Shown: piece after piece, positions 24,450-34,167 of the stretch | How the letters are laid out: every line of letters starts with the position of its first letter | Position numbering within the stretch: position 1 is the first letter of the stretch | Source: Lunularia cruciata | Lineage: Eukaryota > Streptophyta > Marchantiopsida > Lunulariales > Lunulariaceae | NCBI GenBank assembly: GCA_948567375.1 | Contig: OX419760.1 | Span: forward strand, 49,972,001 to 50,036,000 | Reading direction: 5' to 3' | Length of the DNA: 64,000 nt | The notes under the pieces: model-generated | Databases searched by the model: none | What the model was told of the DNA's origin: nothing | Seen by the model: only the letters and a program-made list of their open reading frames with translations | Translations under genes and position numbers: made by a program

Positions 24450-25620
24450 ATACCTGCCCTTACTTTTGATATAACCATGGCTACTTGGATTGAGTAAATG
24501 GAGCAAAGATTGGCTAGCATGGCCATAGCTTAGAGGAGATCGGATTTGGGTGTTGAGGCTTCCACCTCATATGTTGGTGATAGAGATGTCTTGGATTTCA
24601 TAAGTAAAGCAGCACAAGTAGATGCCTTTGTTGCAATGGCTAGGAATGTATGTGCTCTAGAGCCTAGAGGAGCATCAATGGAGTTGGACCCACAGAGAGG
24701 AGAGGCTGGTAGATAGGTCAGACTTCCCCAATCTTGAGTTGGACCCATAGAGAGGAGAGGCTGGTAGATAGGTCAAACTTCCCCAATCTTTTATACTCAC
24801 TAAGGCACTATAGACAACACCCATAGCTCATAGATGTCCTAGTGCAATTGTGGTAGGTGGTGATGAAGTGCATGATGGACTACCTGCTAGTCAATCACCT
24901 GCCACTACACCAATTGAGTCTAGCTTGATGTTGGAGGTAGCTCAATTGTTTATGCGCTATCTTTTGTTCTTAGCCAATGACATGTGTACATTGGGAGTTG
25001 ACCTAACTCTAGTGTTCTGGTTGGTTTCCATGCTTTGTGAGAGTAAGGATGATGTGATTCCTATTAGTAGAGTAGAGGTGGTAGATAGTGGAGCTGAGTT
25101 GGTTGAGGAGCATGGGATCTGCTCAATCTATTGGTTTATGGCAAGCAATAACGGCTAGATTAGAGGAGTTACCAACGAGACCAACCTTTAAGCAAGCACG
25201 GTTTACACTTAGAGTTGTCATATTGGATAACTAAAGGGGGATTTTTTGTTTATTGGGACCTTCAAGGAAGGTTTATACATCATTGAGGGTCTTACTAGAC
25301 TCTGGTTTAAAACTTTATGTTGGAGAGGGCTATAGTTGTTGGTTTGAAGTTACAAAAGACCAATGTTGAGAGGTGTCTATTTTAGATCCAGATATCTCTA
25401 GGGGTGATTTTACACAATACATCACATATGGAGAGCTTGTTGTTCAGATTCAACCCAATCGTCCAACTAATAGCTCTATGGTGAGAGTTCCGGGTATTGC
25501 AATTGTAACTAAGTCATATGATGTTTTAGTTGGAGGAGTAGTGTTATACCCCATGGGTTTCAATATTGACTATTGGGAGGAGACAACCTCCTATAGACCA
25601 AGTTGGTAGTTAGGTGAGGG
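24450..25620 (+). pseudogene. Element F: gag-like region and retropepsin relic
   Basis: Downstream of the F LTR, broken frames at 24480-25200 probably derive from gag, but I do not recognise the capsid core. From 25250 a retropepsin-like module is visible: VLLDSGLKLYVGEG, with D-S-G at 25298-25306, then SYDVLVGGVVLYPMGF, comparable to the YDVILG block of gypsy proteases, ending near 25610. Stops interrupt it. A 55-bp tandem duplication (24681-24790) lies in the gag part. What makes this element unusual is the methyltransferase domain that follows. Confidence 0.65.
24681..24790. repeat. 55-bp tandem duplication in element F gag region
   Basis: Two adjacent copies (24681-24735, 24736-24790) starting GAGTTGGACCCA and ending TTCCCCAATCTT, differing at two or three bases. 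Confidence 0.85.
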
Positions 25621-25933
25621 ATGAGTATGTTGCCTACCAGTGGTAGTCTTGGCTTACTACAATCCATGACCATAGCGGCATCAGTTTCAGCTTTCAATGG
25701 TTTTGCTACTTGGCCTCATGACTTATTGGAGGGAATGTCCATGTAGTGGATATTCTAGTACCAAAGGAAATCACTCAAATTTGGAGTTTAAGTGTGATTG
25801 TTCCATCCACCTTGGATGCTCTATTGAAGAGTTCAGAGGAAGCATAGCAGCATCATGTAGATCAATTGTGCAACAGGCTTGAAGTGGAGACTTCATACCA
25901 CTAAGAGACCAGTGTGAGGATGAGCCTCCGGAG
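25621..25933 (+). other. Linker between protease and methyltransferase in element F
   Basis: Broken frames continuing the F polyprotein, including QAEVETSYH-like and EDEPPELITLTPL-like stretches. No recognised domain. It presumably encoded the N-terminal portion or spacer of the methyltransferase module. Confidence 0.5.
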
Positions 25934-26500
25934 TTGATTACTTTGACACCTTTGGTTACCACATTCATTGCTTGGCAATATCTAGTAGAGGGAGTATGTC
26001 TATTGGAGTTGTTTGGTGGGATTAGCATTGGACTAGCATTGGTACTACATGTGGGTATACAAGTACATAGTTACTTATATGTGGAGAGAGATGAGATTGG
26101 TGATTTTTGGATGGCCATGTTAAGGCATACATGTGTTGGCCGGGGTTTGGGTCTTCAAGATCCTTATTTTGGTGTGTTTTGTGAGATGTTATTGATACTA
26201 CAACATCTCTAGGTTCATCAATCCTTTTCTCCTATTTACATTTTGGAGAATGTCCCTTTGATTCTCGTACTCAGGTGGTGGTGAGTATACATCAAGTCCA
26301 TTCTTGAATGGGACCTATTGTGTTGTTAGATGCAACCAAGGTGGGATCATGGGCTCATTATCTTTGTCTTTCGTAGACAAACCTCTTACCTATAGAGGTT
26401 CTACAATGCACTTATGATGGGATTCAACAATTGGACCACCTTACTATTGATGAGATCTTGGATGTTAGGTATAAGTCTCAAATGGTGGTAATAGCTAATA
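25934..26500 (+). pseudogene. Element F: DNMT3/DRM-like cytosine-5 DNA methyltransferase domain (degenerate)
   Basis: Conserved C5-methyltransferase blocks appear in order. The AdoMet-binding motif I is ELFGGISIGLA (26006-26038), then motif II YLYVERDE (26072-26095). A GRGLGLQDP block is followed by a helix ending EMLLILQHL (26135-26209). The ENV motif is YILENVPL (26237-26260). One frame later, IVLLDATKVGSWAH and TNLLPIEVL match the DAxxVSAAHRxRxFWGNLP region of DNMT3/DRM enzymes. The part holding the catalytic Pro-Cys (motif IV) is missing: YVERDE runs almost directly into the post-PC block, so a deletion removed it. There is a stop at 26210-26212 and a frameshift near 26260. The domain is cut off by the LTR at 26501. 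Position after a retropepsin and inside an LTR-flanked unit indicates it was part of a retroelement polyprotein. It is certainly inactive here. Confidence 0.8.
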
Positions 26501-26888
26501 TGTAAAGGACTAAGATCAAGGAGAGAAATAGGAGAATGGAAGCTCATATTGAGATACTTGAATGAGAGAAAACTCCAAATGCTAGCATGAGCTTTGGTTC
26601 TTGTATTTATGGGGATCATACAAGACTCTTGAGAAGCTTCTCAAGAAGCTTCCTTTAGCCACTTTAATTGGGAAGTTTCTCAAGAAGTTTCTCTCTAGAA
26701 GTCGCTTACTTGGTGTACAAGCTAAGCTAGTTGGAAGCTTCTAGAAGCTACCTATTTGGGATGCAAGCTAAGCTAGCCGGGAAGCTTGAGAAGCTTTCTA
26801 GATACTTCTAGAATATTCTATGTTAATTTGTCTTATTTGCTACTTCATTAGTCCTACTAACTTCATTATTAAACTCCATATTGTTACA
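26501..26888 (-). repeat. LTR of element E (3' LTR), 388 bp, with heat-shock-element array
   Basis: Plus-strand edges TGTAAAGGACTAAG and CATATTGTTACA; same family as element A LTRs. It interrupts the element F methyltransferase domain. Perfect heat-shock-element triplets (alternating nGAAn/nTTCn) lie at 26734-26746 (GAAGCTTCTAGAA) and 26806-26818 (TTCTAGAATATTC). In LTR orientation both are 120-210 bp upstream of a TATA-like CCATAAATA at 26605-26613. Confidence 0.85.
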
Positions 26889-26978
26889 TATTCTCCAACC
26901 GCTAGTTGGTGACGTCCTTGTTGCTAGTGAAGCTTCAAACTTCTTGATGGCCAATTGTGCAGTCACTCTTGGATGGCC
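26889..26978 (-). pseudogene. Element E: polypurine tract and last codons of the chromodomain region
   Basis: Matches the segment just inside the 3' LTR of elements A and D (gctagttggtgacgtcc, gaagcttcaaac). It represents the end of pol and the polypurine tract of a minus-strand element. It stops where an F-type LTR begins at 26979. Confidence 0.75.
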
Positions 26979-27695
26979 TGTAACACCCATTTGTGCATGT
27001 GTGTGGTATTGTGATATTTAGCTTGGTATTACAAGTACTTAAGAGATATTATTTATATAGAGATAAAGGATGGTTCTATATTAGTCATGGTTAGCTAAAG
27101 TTAGTCATAGCTAAGATAGAAGGGACCTTACTTTAGAGGAAATACAAAAGATGAGCACCACTATTTTGGATTTTAGTGTGTTGACTTGGTATTATTCCTA
27201 GGTGTTTGGTTTTGAGGAAAGAGTTGAGAACTCTTGGGCCCACAAGCCTTTTTGTTTTGGATTCTTCTTTAGTCCAAGGATAGCCCATGTGAAGGAATCC
27301 TTGACTTAGTGGTTGGGTCAAGATAAGACCACATGCTTAGGGGAATATGCCCATGTGAATGGATATTATTTTCTACTTTTTGACTTTACTTGACTTTTAG
27401 TCTAGTAACTTGAGTTACTACGGTAATTAGTAACTTGAGTTACTACGGTAATTAGTAACTTTGTTACATAACTATTTGACAAGTATATAAACAAGGGGTG
27501 AGGAGGTACTCATTGTCCTTTCATTTGCAACTATCTCTCTCTCATTGAGTTCTCTAGTGAGCAATGTCTTGAGTCTTGGAGTGCTAGCCCTGGAGGAGTA
27601 TGATGGAGTTGGGGTTCCTTGCCTTCTTAGTCTATGGTGCGCTGCCATAATAGCCATCAGAGGTTCATCCTGAGTGAGAGATAGGCCGGCTCACA
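26979..27695 (+). repeat. LTR of the F family, 717 bp (right copy), embedded in element E
   Basis: TGTAACACCCATTTG to CCGGCTCACA, aligning with 23761-24449. Flanked on both sides by parts of element E (chromodomain end at left, integrase N-terminus at right). The integrase core that should join them is missing, and the 5-bp flanks (TGGCC, AGCCA) do not match, so it is not a simple insertion. It includes a 25-bp direct repeat at 27403-27460. Confidence 0.85.
27403..27460. repeat. 25-bp tandem repeat (two copies plus eight bases)
   Basis: The unit starts TAGTAACTTGAG and ends ACGGTAAT (27403-27427, 27428-27452), followed by TAGTAACT. Present once in the left F LTR, so it expanded in this copy only. 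Confidence 0.88.
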
Positions 27696-30584
27696 AGCCA
27701 GTCGTGCAACTTAACATCTTGTGCTATGTTGGGCCACCACCATTGGTGTTGGAGGGTACCCAAGGTCTTGTCCACACCCATGTGACCAGTAATTGGTAAA
27801 TCATGGGCTTCTTGAAGGCGTACAAGTTGGAGATCACCTTTGGCTAGAACATAGATCCGGTCCTCATGTAATAGAAGACCTCCCTTGAGGAGAAGGTGTT
27901 GTACTCCTTGTTGCATGCTATAAGATGACCATGTTTCATTTGGAAGAAGGGATCTTGTTGTAGAGCTGACCAAATTCATTTTTGACCTTAGAATCAATTG
28001 ACACCATCATAATTGCTAGCGTGATGAGAGGAAGAGATATCAAATCATGTCGTTGTGATATGGCATCTTAGAGATGACATGGAACCAACTTGGTTTGTAC
28101 TCAAGTTGATGTCAAACAATTGGAGTTGCTCTTCCCATCAATGATGTTGACTCTTCATGTGTTCTAAGTATAAGGCCTGCAACAATGGTTTGTAATCAGT
28201 TTGCATGATCACTTGTTTCCCTAAGAGGTAATGCCTCCATTGCAAGTTGCAAGTTACCATTGCAAGTTACCATTACAAGTTGTTTTCAATTTTAAGCAGA
28301 GTAATTTCTTTCAACTATATTCAGTTAGCAAGACACAAAGGCAGTGGGATGTAGTCCATCTAGATATTCCTATTGCAACACAGCTCCAATTGCAAAGTTA
28401 GAAGCATCAAATCAACCACACAAGGTAGTAGAGGATTATATGGTTGAAGAATGGGTCTTGAAGACACCATATGTTTTAACTTTTGGAATACTTCTTTGTG
28501 CTTGGTGGTCCATTGAAAGCTCGAGTTCTTCTCCAAGAGGTCAATCAATGGCGTAACCACATGAGCATAATAGTGGATGAACCATTGATAAAAATTGGCC
28601 AATCCATTAAATGCCCATATTTTCATAGTATCCTTTGGAGTAGGTGAATCAATAATGGCCTTGATTTTCTCCTCTTCCATCTTGATCCACTCTGATGAGA
28701 TCTTGTGACCCAAGAAGGTAATTTCTTTTTGCCAAAAAGCACACTTTGACTTCTTGCAATAAAATTTCCATTGTCATAGTTGTCTTAGGACTTCTCATAC
28801 GTGATTCACATGTTCTACCTTTATCTTGTTATAGATTAAGATATCATCCAAGAACACCACCATGTAATGATCCAATAATCTAGCCAACAACCAATGCATG
28901 TGATCCATGAAGACTATTGGAGCATTAGTGAACCTGAAATGTAGAACTCTCCACTTGAAATGCCCATACCTTGTATGAAAGGTAGTCTTTTGCACATCCT
29001 CTCTATAAATGAAGATTTGCCAATAGCTGCTACAAAGATTCAACTTGGAGAAGTATTGTGCTCTACTCAATTGATCAAGCAAGTGTCAATCCAAGGCAAG
29101 GGATATGCATTCTTCACTATTTTCTTATTGAGCCCATGGTAATCAATACAAAAACAAAGTACTCCATCCTTCTTCATAATAAATAGTACCGGTGCTCCCC
29201 AAAGAGAGGTACTATGTCATATGAAGTCCTTCTCCAACAACTCTATAAGTGTTTTTTGCAACTCCTCCAACTCCTTTGGTGAGAGCCAATAGATTGGTCC
29301 ACTCACTAGTGTACTCCCTAGCAATAACTTGATCTTGAAGGGCATACCACTATTGGAGGGTAATCCCTTTGGCAAATCATCCAAAAACACATCCACAAAC
29401 TCCTTAACTATTTGATCAACCATTGCTTGATGAGGCTCTTGGCCTTGCTCAGATTTTTCTTGAGCAATTGGCTTGATCCACACTACAAAAATAGACTTAT
29501 TTTCCTCCAAAGCTTGCTCCATGGCTGCTTTCTTGGTAAACTTCCCATCTTGGGACTCATCTCTCTTCAAGGCTTGCACTATGACTACCTTCTTGATAAA
29601 CTTCCCATCTTGGGACTGACTATTTTTAGGTATCTTACTCAAAGGTGCCAGACAACCTAATCAAAAATTCCTACCTTGGTGTTGTACTTGAATTTATCTT
29701 TGGATCCAATCAAATTGAACCTTATGACATTCAAGCCAACATAGTCCTAGAATGGCATCATAGTGTAGGGGTGCCACTACAAACCTCATACACTCTAAAT
29801 ACTCCTTCCCAATCTTAAAAGTAACAAGATGTAAGGTACGGATTGAAAAACCCTTTCTACCATATGTTATCATCAATCTACTTCCAATTATTGGCTTGAT
29901 AGGAATACCCAATTCCTTTGCTACTTGCATGGACATGCAATTCTTTGAATTTCCAAAATCAACCAAAATTCTACAACCTTGATTAGATATCATACCTTGC
30001 AAGTGAAGCAAACTTGCATAGGTTGAGCCTTCAATCCCATTGGAACTAATCAAGCTCCCAATAGGCGGCTCAAAATCTCCTATTGGGATTTCTTGTTTTC
30101 TTGATCATTTTGCTCCACAAACTCCATCTAGGTGACTTGTCAAGGTCACTCATTCTTGAGTGTACATTCAACGATGTAATGTCCCAATTGGTGATAATAA
30201 AAACAACTACTATTTTGTTGTAGTTTTTCTCTATCTAGAGTGCCAAGTGGTCTCCATTGAATGGCATCAATCTCCTTTGGTGCAGGTTCTTCCACCCGTG
30301 TGTAGTGTATCCGTAGGTTCTGTGGAGGTGGAGGTCAAGACCAAGTTGTTGCAACCAATGAATCAAAATGTTTGGCCAACCATATGGCTTCCTCCAAGTG
30401 TTGTGGCTCTTTCATGGTTACCTCTAATTTGGTTCTTGACTTCAAGCCCCTCATAAATCAATCCAAAGCTTCACCTTCTAGTATATCTAGAATTTGCATG
30501 ATTGTGTTTTAGAATTGCATGATATAACTTCTTACAAAGCCTATCTATTTCAACTTTGCTAACATATCTCGTACAACTCATATG
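27696..30584 (-). mobile_element. Ty3/gypsy chromovirus element E, internal relic (gag to integrase N-terminus)
   Basis: Read on the minus strand from 30584 leftward. Gag is at about 30350-30584. The CCHC knuckle region at about 30170-30215 has its second Cys changed to Tyr (CFYYHQLGHYIVEC). Retropepsin is at 29694-30053 (RILVDFGNSKN, YDAILGLCWL), with DFG where DSG or DTG is expected. The linker has two ~20-residue repeats (SQDGKF-KK...QAL) at 29500-29620. RT is at 28795-29400 (PKELEELQKTLIELLEK; YFSKLNLCSSYWQI; VVFLDDILIY). RNase H is at 28100-28713 (GHKISSEWIKMEEEK, FNGLANFYQWFIHYY). The integrase HHCC finger is at 27700-27997 (EAHDLPITGHMGVDKTLGTL). It is cut at the F LTR on one side and joins plus-strand element D on the other. 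Confidence 0.9.
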
Positions 30585-32850
30585 GCATTTATAGTGTGCC
30601 TTTTGGAAAAGGAAGACCAAGTGTGCTTTTTGGCAAAAGGAAATTACCTTCTTGGGTCACAAGATCTCATCAAAGTGAATCAAGATAGAAGAGGAGAAAA
30701 TCAATGTCATTATTGATTGGCTTACTCCAAAGGATGCTATAGAAGTACAAGCATTTAATGGATTGGCCAATTTTTACCAATAGTTCATCCACTATTATGC
30801 TCATGTGGCTGCACCATTGGCTGATCTCTTGGGAAGAACTTAAGTTTTCAATGGACCACCAAGCACGAAGAAGCATTCCAAAAGTTGAAACATATGGTAT
30901 CTTCAAGACCCATTTTTCAACCATTTGATCCTCTCCTACCTTATGTGGTTGATTTTGATGCTTCTAACTTTGCAATTGGAGCCATATTGTAACAAGAATT
31001 CCTATATAGATTACATCCCATTGCCTTTGCATCTCACAAATTAAATACAGTTAAAATAAATTACTTTGCTCAAGATCAAGAACAATTTGCAATGGTATAT
31101 GCCACTAAGGTATGGAGGCATTACCTCTTGGGGAAACAAGTGATTATGATAATTGATCACAAACCATTGTTGCATACCTTACACTTGGAACACATGAAGA
31201 GTCAACATCATCGATGTGAGGAGCAACTCCAATTGTTTGACATCAAACTTGAGTACAAACCAGGTCAGTTCTATATCATTCTTGATGCCCTATCATGATG
31301 ACCTGATTTGAAGTCTTTTCCTCTCATCACGGCAGCAATTACAATGGTGTCAATTGACTCCAAGGTCAAAAATGAGTTTTGGTCAGCTCTACAACAAGAC
31401 CTCTTCTTCCAAATGGTACATGGTCATCTTATAGCATACAACAAGGAGTACAACACCTTCTCCTTCAAGGAAGGCCTTTATTCCATGAGGATCGGATCTA
31501 TGTTCCAGCCAAAGGTGATCTTTGACTTATGTGCCTTCAAGAAGCCCATGATTTACCAATTGCTGGTCACATGGGTGTGGACAAGACCTTGGGTACCTTC
31601 TAACACCAATGGTGGTGGCCGCCCAACATGGCACAAGATGTTTGGGAGTTTGTTTGATCATGTGAGAGTTGCCAATGCAACAAGGCCAATAACCAAACAC
31701 CGAGTGGACTCCTTCAACCACTCCCTATTCCATCTACTTGTTAGGAACATGTGAGCTAGATCTCATCACCTCCTTGCCCAAGACAAAGCAAGGTCACATA
31801 GCAATTGTGGTATTTGTGGATAAGTTTAGTAAGCAAATCCATTTAGCACCAATGGTTGATACTATGGATGCTCCAACCTTAGCGCAAATCTACTTTGATA
31901 ATGTATTCAAGCATCATGGGATGCCACATGTACTCATCTACGACCGTGATCCTTGCTTCACTAGAAAGTTTTGGCAAGCACTCTTGTAGATACACGGCAC
32001 CAAGCTTGCTTTGTCTATGGCTTATCATCCTCAAACTGATGGACAAACAGAACATGAAAATTGCACCTTGGAAAATATGCTTTGTGCCTTTGTCAACATT
32101 TACCATACCAATTGGGATGAATGTCTTGCAACTACGGAGTTTGCATACAATAATTCTAAACAAGCAAGCACCAAATTCTCTCCTTTCTTTCTTAATTTTG
32201 GCCAAGACCCACTTGTTCCATATTCCCTTCTTGCTCCTCCTCCATCTCATGTCCCTCATACTTCCAGCTTCTTGACCACCATCTCCCAATCCCTCCAACA
32301 AGCCAAATCTCATATCCTTGTTGCTTAGAATTGGCAGAAACAATACACGGATCAGCATTGTTGTGATCTTAGCTTTCAAGTTGGTGGTAAGGCCATGCTC
32401 TCATCCAATAACCTCCCTCTCCCACTTGATACCCAAGTTTGTAAACTTGCCTTTAATTGGATAGGATCCTTTGATGTCACCCAAATTGTCTCTTTTCTTG
32501 CTTATTGACTTGCCTTGCCTTGTCATATGTGCATTCATCCTATCTTTCATGTTTCCAAGTTGAAACCCTTTGTTCTTAACCCATCTTCTTTTTCCTCTTG
32601 AGTCCAACCTCCTTCTCCTCTTGTCTCTATCAATGATCATGAGGAGTACAAAGTTGATTGTATCCTTGCATGTTGCCACATTCAACAAGGCCGTCAACAA
32701 CATATGGAGTACAAGGTCCTTTGGAAAGGGTACCCCCTTCATGATGTCACATGGAAACCTCTTTCTCATCTCCAGAATGCATGATTGGTCATCCAGAAGT
32801 TCAAAGCTTCATTGGCAACGAGGACTTCACCAACTAGCTATGTGGAAATA
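30585..32850 (+). mobile_element. Ty3/gypsy chromovirus element D, 3' half of pol (relic)
   Basis: Plus-strand RT C-terminus and connection start abruptly at about 30585 (LGHKISS-like, EEEKINVII, FNGLANFYQ, stop). RNase H is at 30900-31298 (VVDFDASNFAIGAIL, IIDHKPLLHTL). A frame-shifted integrase N-terminus follows at 31308-31700, then the integrase core. The integrase Asp, Asp, Glu triad is all present: D in CELDLIT (31759-31761), D in YDRDPCF 60 residues later, and E in QTEHEN 35 residues after that. A TAG at 31987-31989 separates the last two. A chromodomain tail follows at about 32530-32785 (FHVSKLKPFV, HEEYKVDCILA, YKVLWKGYPLHDVTW). Gag, protease and most of RT are missing. Confidence 0.9.
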
Positions 32851-33250
32851 TGTAACAATATGGAGTTTAGTGACAAAGTTAGTAGGGCAAATGAAGTAGC
32901 AAATAAGACAAATTAACCTAGAATATTCCAGAAATATCTAAGAAGTTTCTTGGGAAGCTTCTCGGCTAGCTTAGCTTGCATCCCAAGTAGGTAGCTTCTA
33001 GAAGCTTCCAATTAGCTTAGCTTGCATGCCAAGTAAGCAACTTCTAGAAGGAAGCTTCTCGAGAAGCTTACTAATTAACTTGGCTTGCACTACAAGGAAC
33101 CAATTCAAAGAAGCTTCTCAAGAGTTTTGTATGATCTCTAAAAATACAAGAGCCAAAGCTCATGCTAGGCACTCAAAGTTTTCCTTCATTCAAGTGTCCC
33201 AATGTGAGCTTCCATTCTCTTATTTCTCTCCTTGATCTTGGTCTTTTACA
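32851..33250 (+). repeat. 3' LTR of element D, 400 bp, dense heat-shock-element array
   Basis: TGTAACAATATGGAG to GGTCTTTTACA. Contains the strongest heat-shock-element cluster in the window: GAATATTCCAGAA at 32921-32933 and TTCTAGAAGCTTC at 32996-33008 are perfect three-unit elements. GAA/TTC pairs also occur at 32942-32961, 33042-33065 and 33110-33117. A weak TATA-like CTAAAAATA sits near 33138. The LTR end abuts RNase H of element G in frame (LTSAPILRRPIRG). Confidence 0.88.
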
Positions 33251-33569
33251 AGTTGACATCTGCTCCTATTTTGAGGAGACCAATCAGAGGATGACCATTT
33301 CAAGTTCACATTGATTGGAGTATGTTGGGGCTTGGAGTAGTGCTCACCTAGCATGATGATGAGGGGAAGGAGTTTTTGGTGGCCTATGCTAGTCGGTACA
33401 ACAATTTAGCAGAGGTAAAGTATAGTTCATATGAGGGAGAGTGCTTGGTAATAGTATGAGCAGTAGCACATTTCCAATGTTATCTATTTGGCAACCCCTT
33501 TACTCTAATCAGTGATCATCAGCCAGTAAAGTAGTTGATAGAGTTCCACAAGCTTTTAAGGAAGCTTGT
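33251..33569 (+). pseudogene. Element G: RNase H domain, left part
   Basis: Plus-strand frame LTSAPILRRPIRG, then HIDWSMLGLGVVL, FLVAYASRYNN, KYSSYEGECLVIV and LISDHQPVK. These are the RNase H catalytic Asp, Glu and Asp contexts of a Ty3/gypsy polymerase different from elements A-E. It carries stops (for example after IRG). It is split by insertion of element C at 33570 and resumes at 41264. The RT expected upstream is absent, replaced by element D's LTR. Confidence 0.82.
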
Positions 33570-34154
33570 TGTAATACCAATAGCTAGATAGATGATCTAG
33601 AGATAAAATTTGGTTAGGTAACATTTAGAAGAATGTCATACATGATGTACTTATTAGATAAGCTAGAGGTATTACTAAAAGAGCAATTCTACTAAAAGGG
33701 CAGAAGCCAAAAATAGCTTGAAAACTTTAAAGCCATTTTTAGAGGCCTAAATGGATGAATTAAGCCTTGAAAATGGAGTGATTACATCCCCTCAAGGAGA
33801 AAAGCCTTGCCTTCTTCCCCCATTATTTGTCTCATCAAGAACTTTCCAATGGTACTTTATCCGTGTGATTTTGAGCTTCCTACAAGAAGATTCCCAAAAG
33901 TCTCTTTGGTCAAACCCATTTGACCAACTAGATAGGACAAGGACTGACATGTCACCCATCCAAACAACTAATCCAAAGATGTAGCTCGTTGACAAGTCAC
34001 CAATCCATGTATCTGATCCAAGGGTGGAGCTTCCTTTGAAGGGATCTTCTTTGCTATATAATAAAGAGAATATGTTCCTTTGGGGCATCAAAAGATTGAG
34101 TGTGAAATTTGTGTATTCTCTCTTGAAGGGTTCTGTTGTCCTCGGAGTATTACA
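33570..34154 (+). repeat. 5' LTR of element C, 585 bp
   Basis: TGTAATACCAATAGC to CCTCGGAGTATTACA. Pairs with 40659-41263; the first ~140 bases of the two LTRs differ at roughly one position in eight to ten by eye, so the insertion is old. TATATAATAAAG near 34053 is the probable TATA region. A primer binding site follows directly. Confidence 0.93.
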
Positions 34155-34155
34155 A

Positions 34156-34167
34156 TGGTATCAGAGT
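34156..34167 (+). other. Primer binding site of element C (initiator tRNA-Met type)
   Basis: TGGTATCAGAGT begins two bases after the 5' LTR. It matches the usual plant retrotransposon primer site TGGTATCAGAGC at 11 of 12 positions. Confidence 0.92.
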
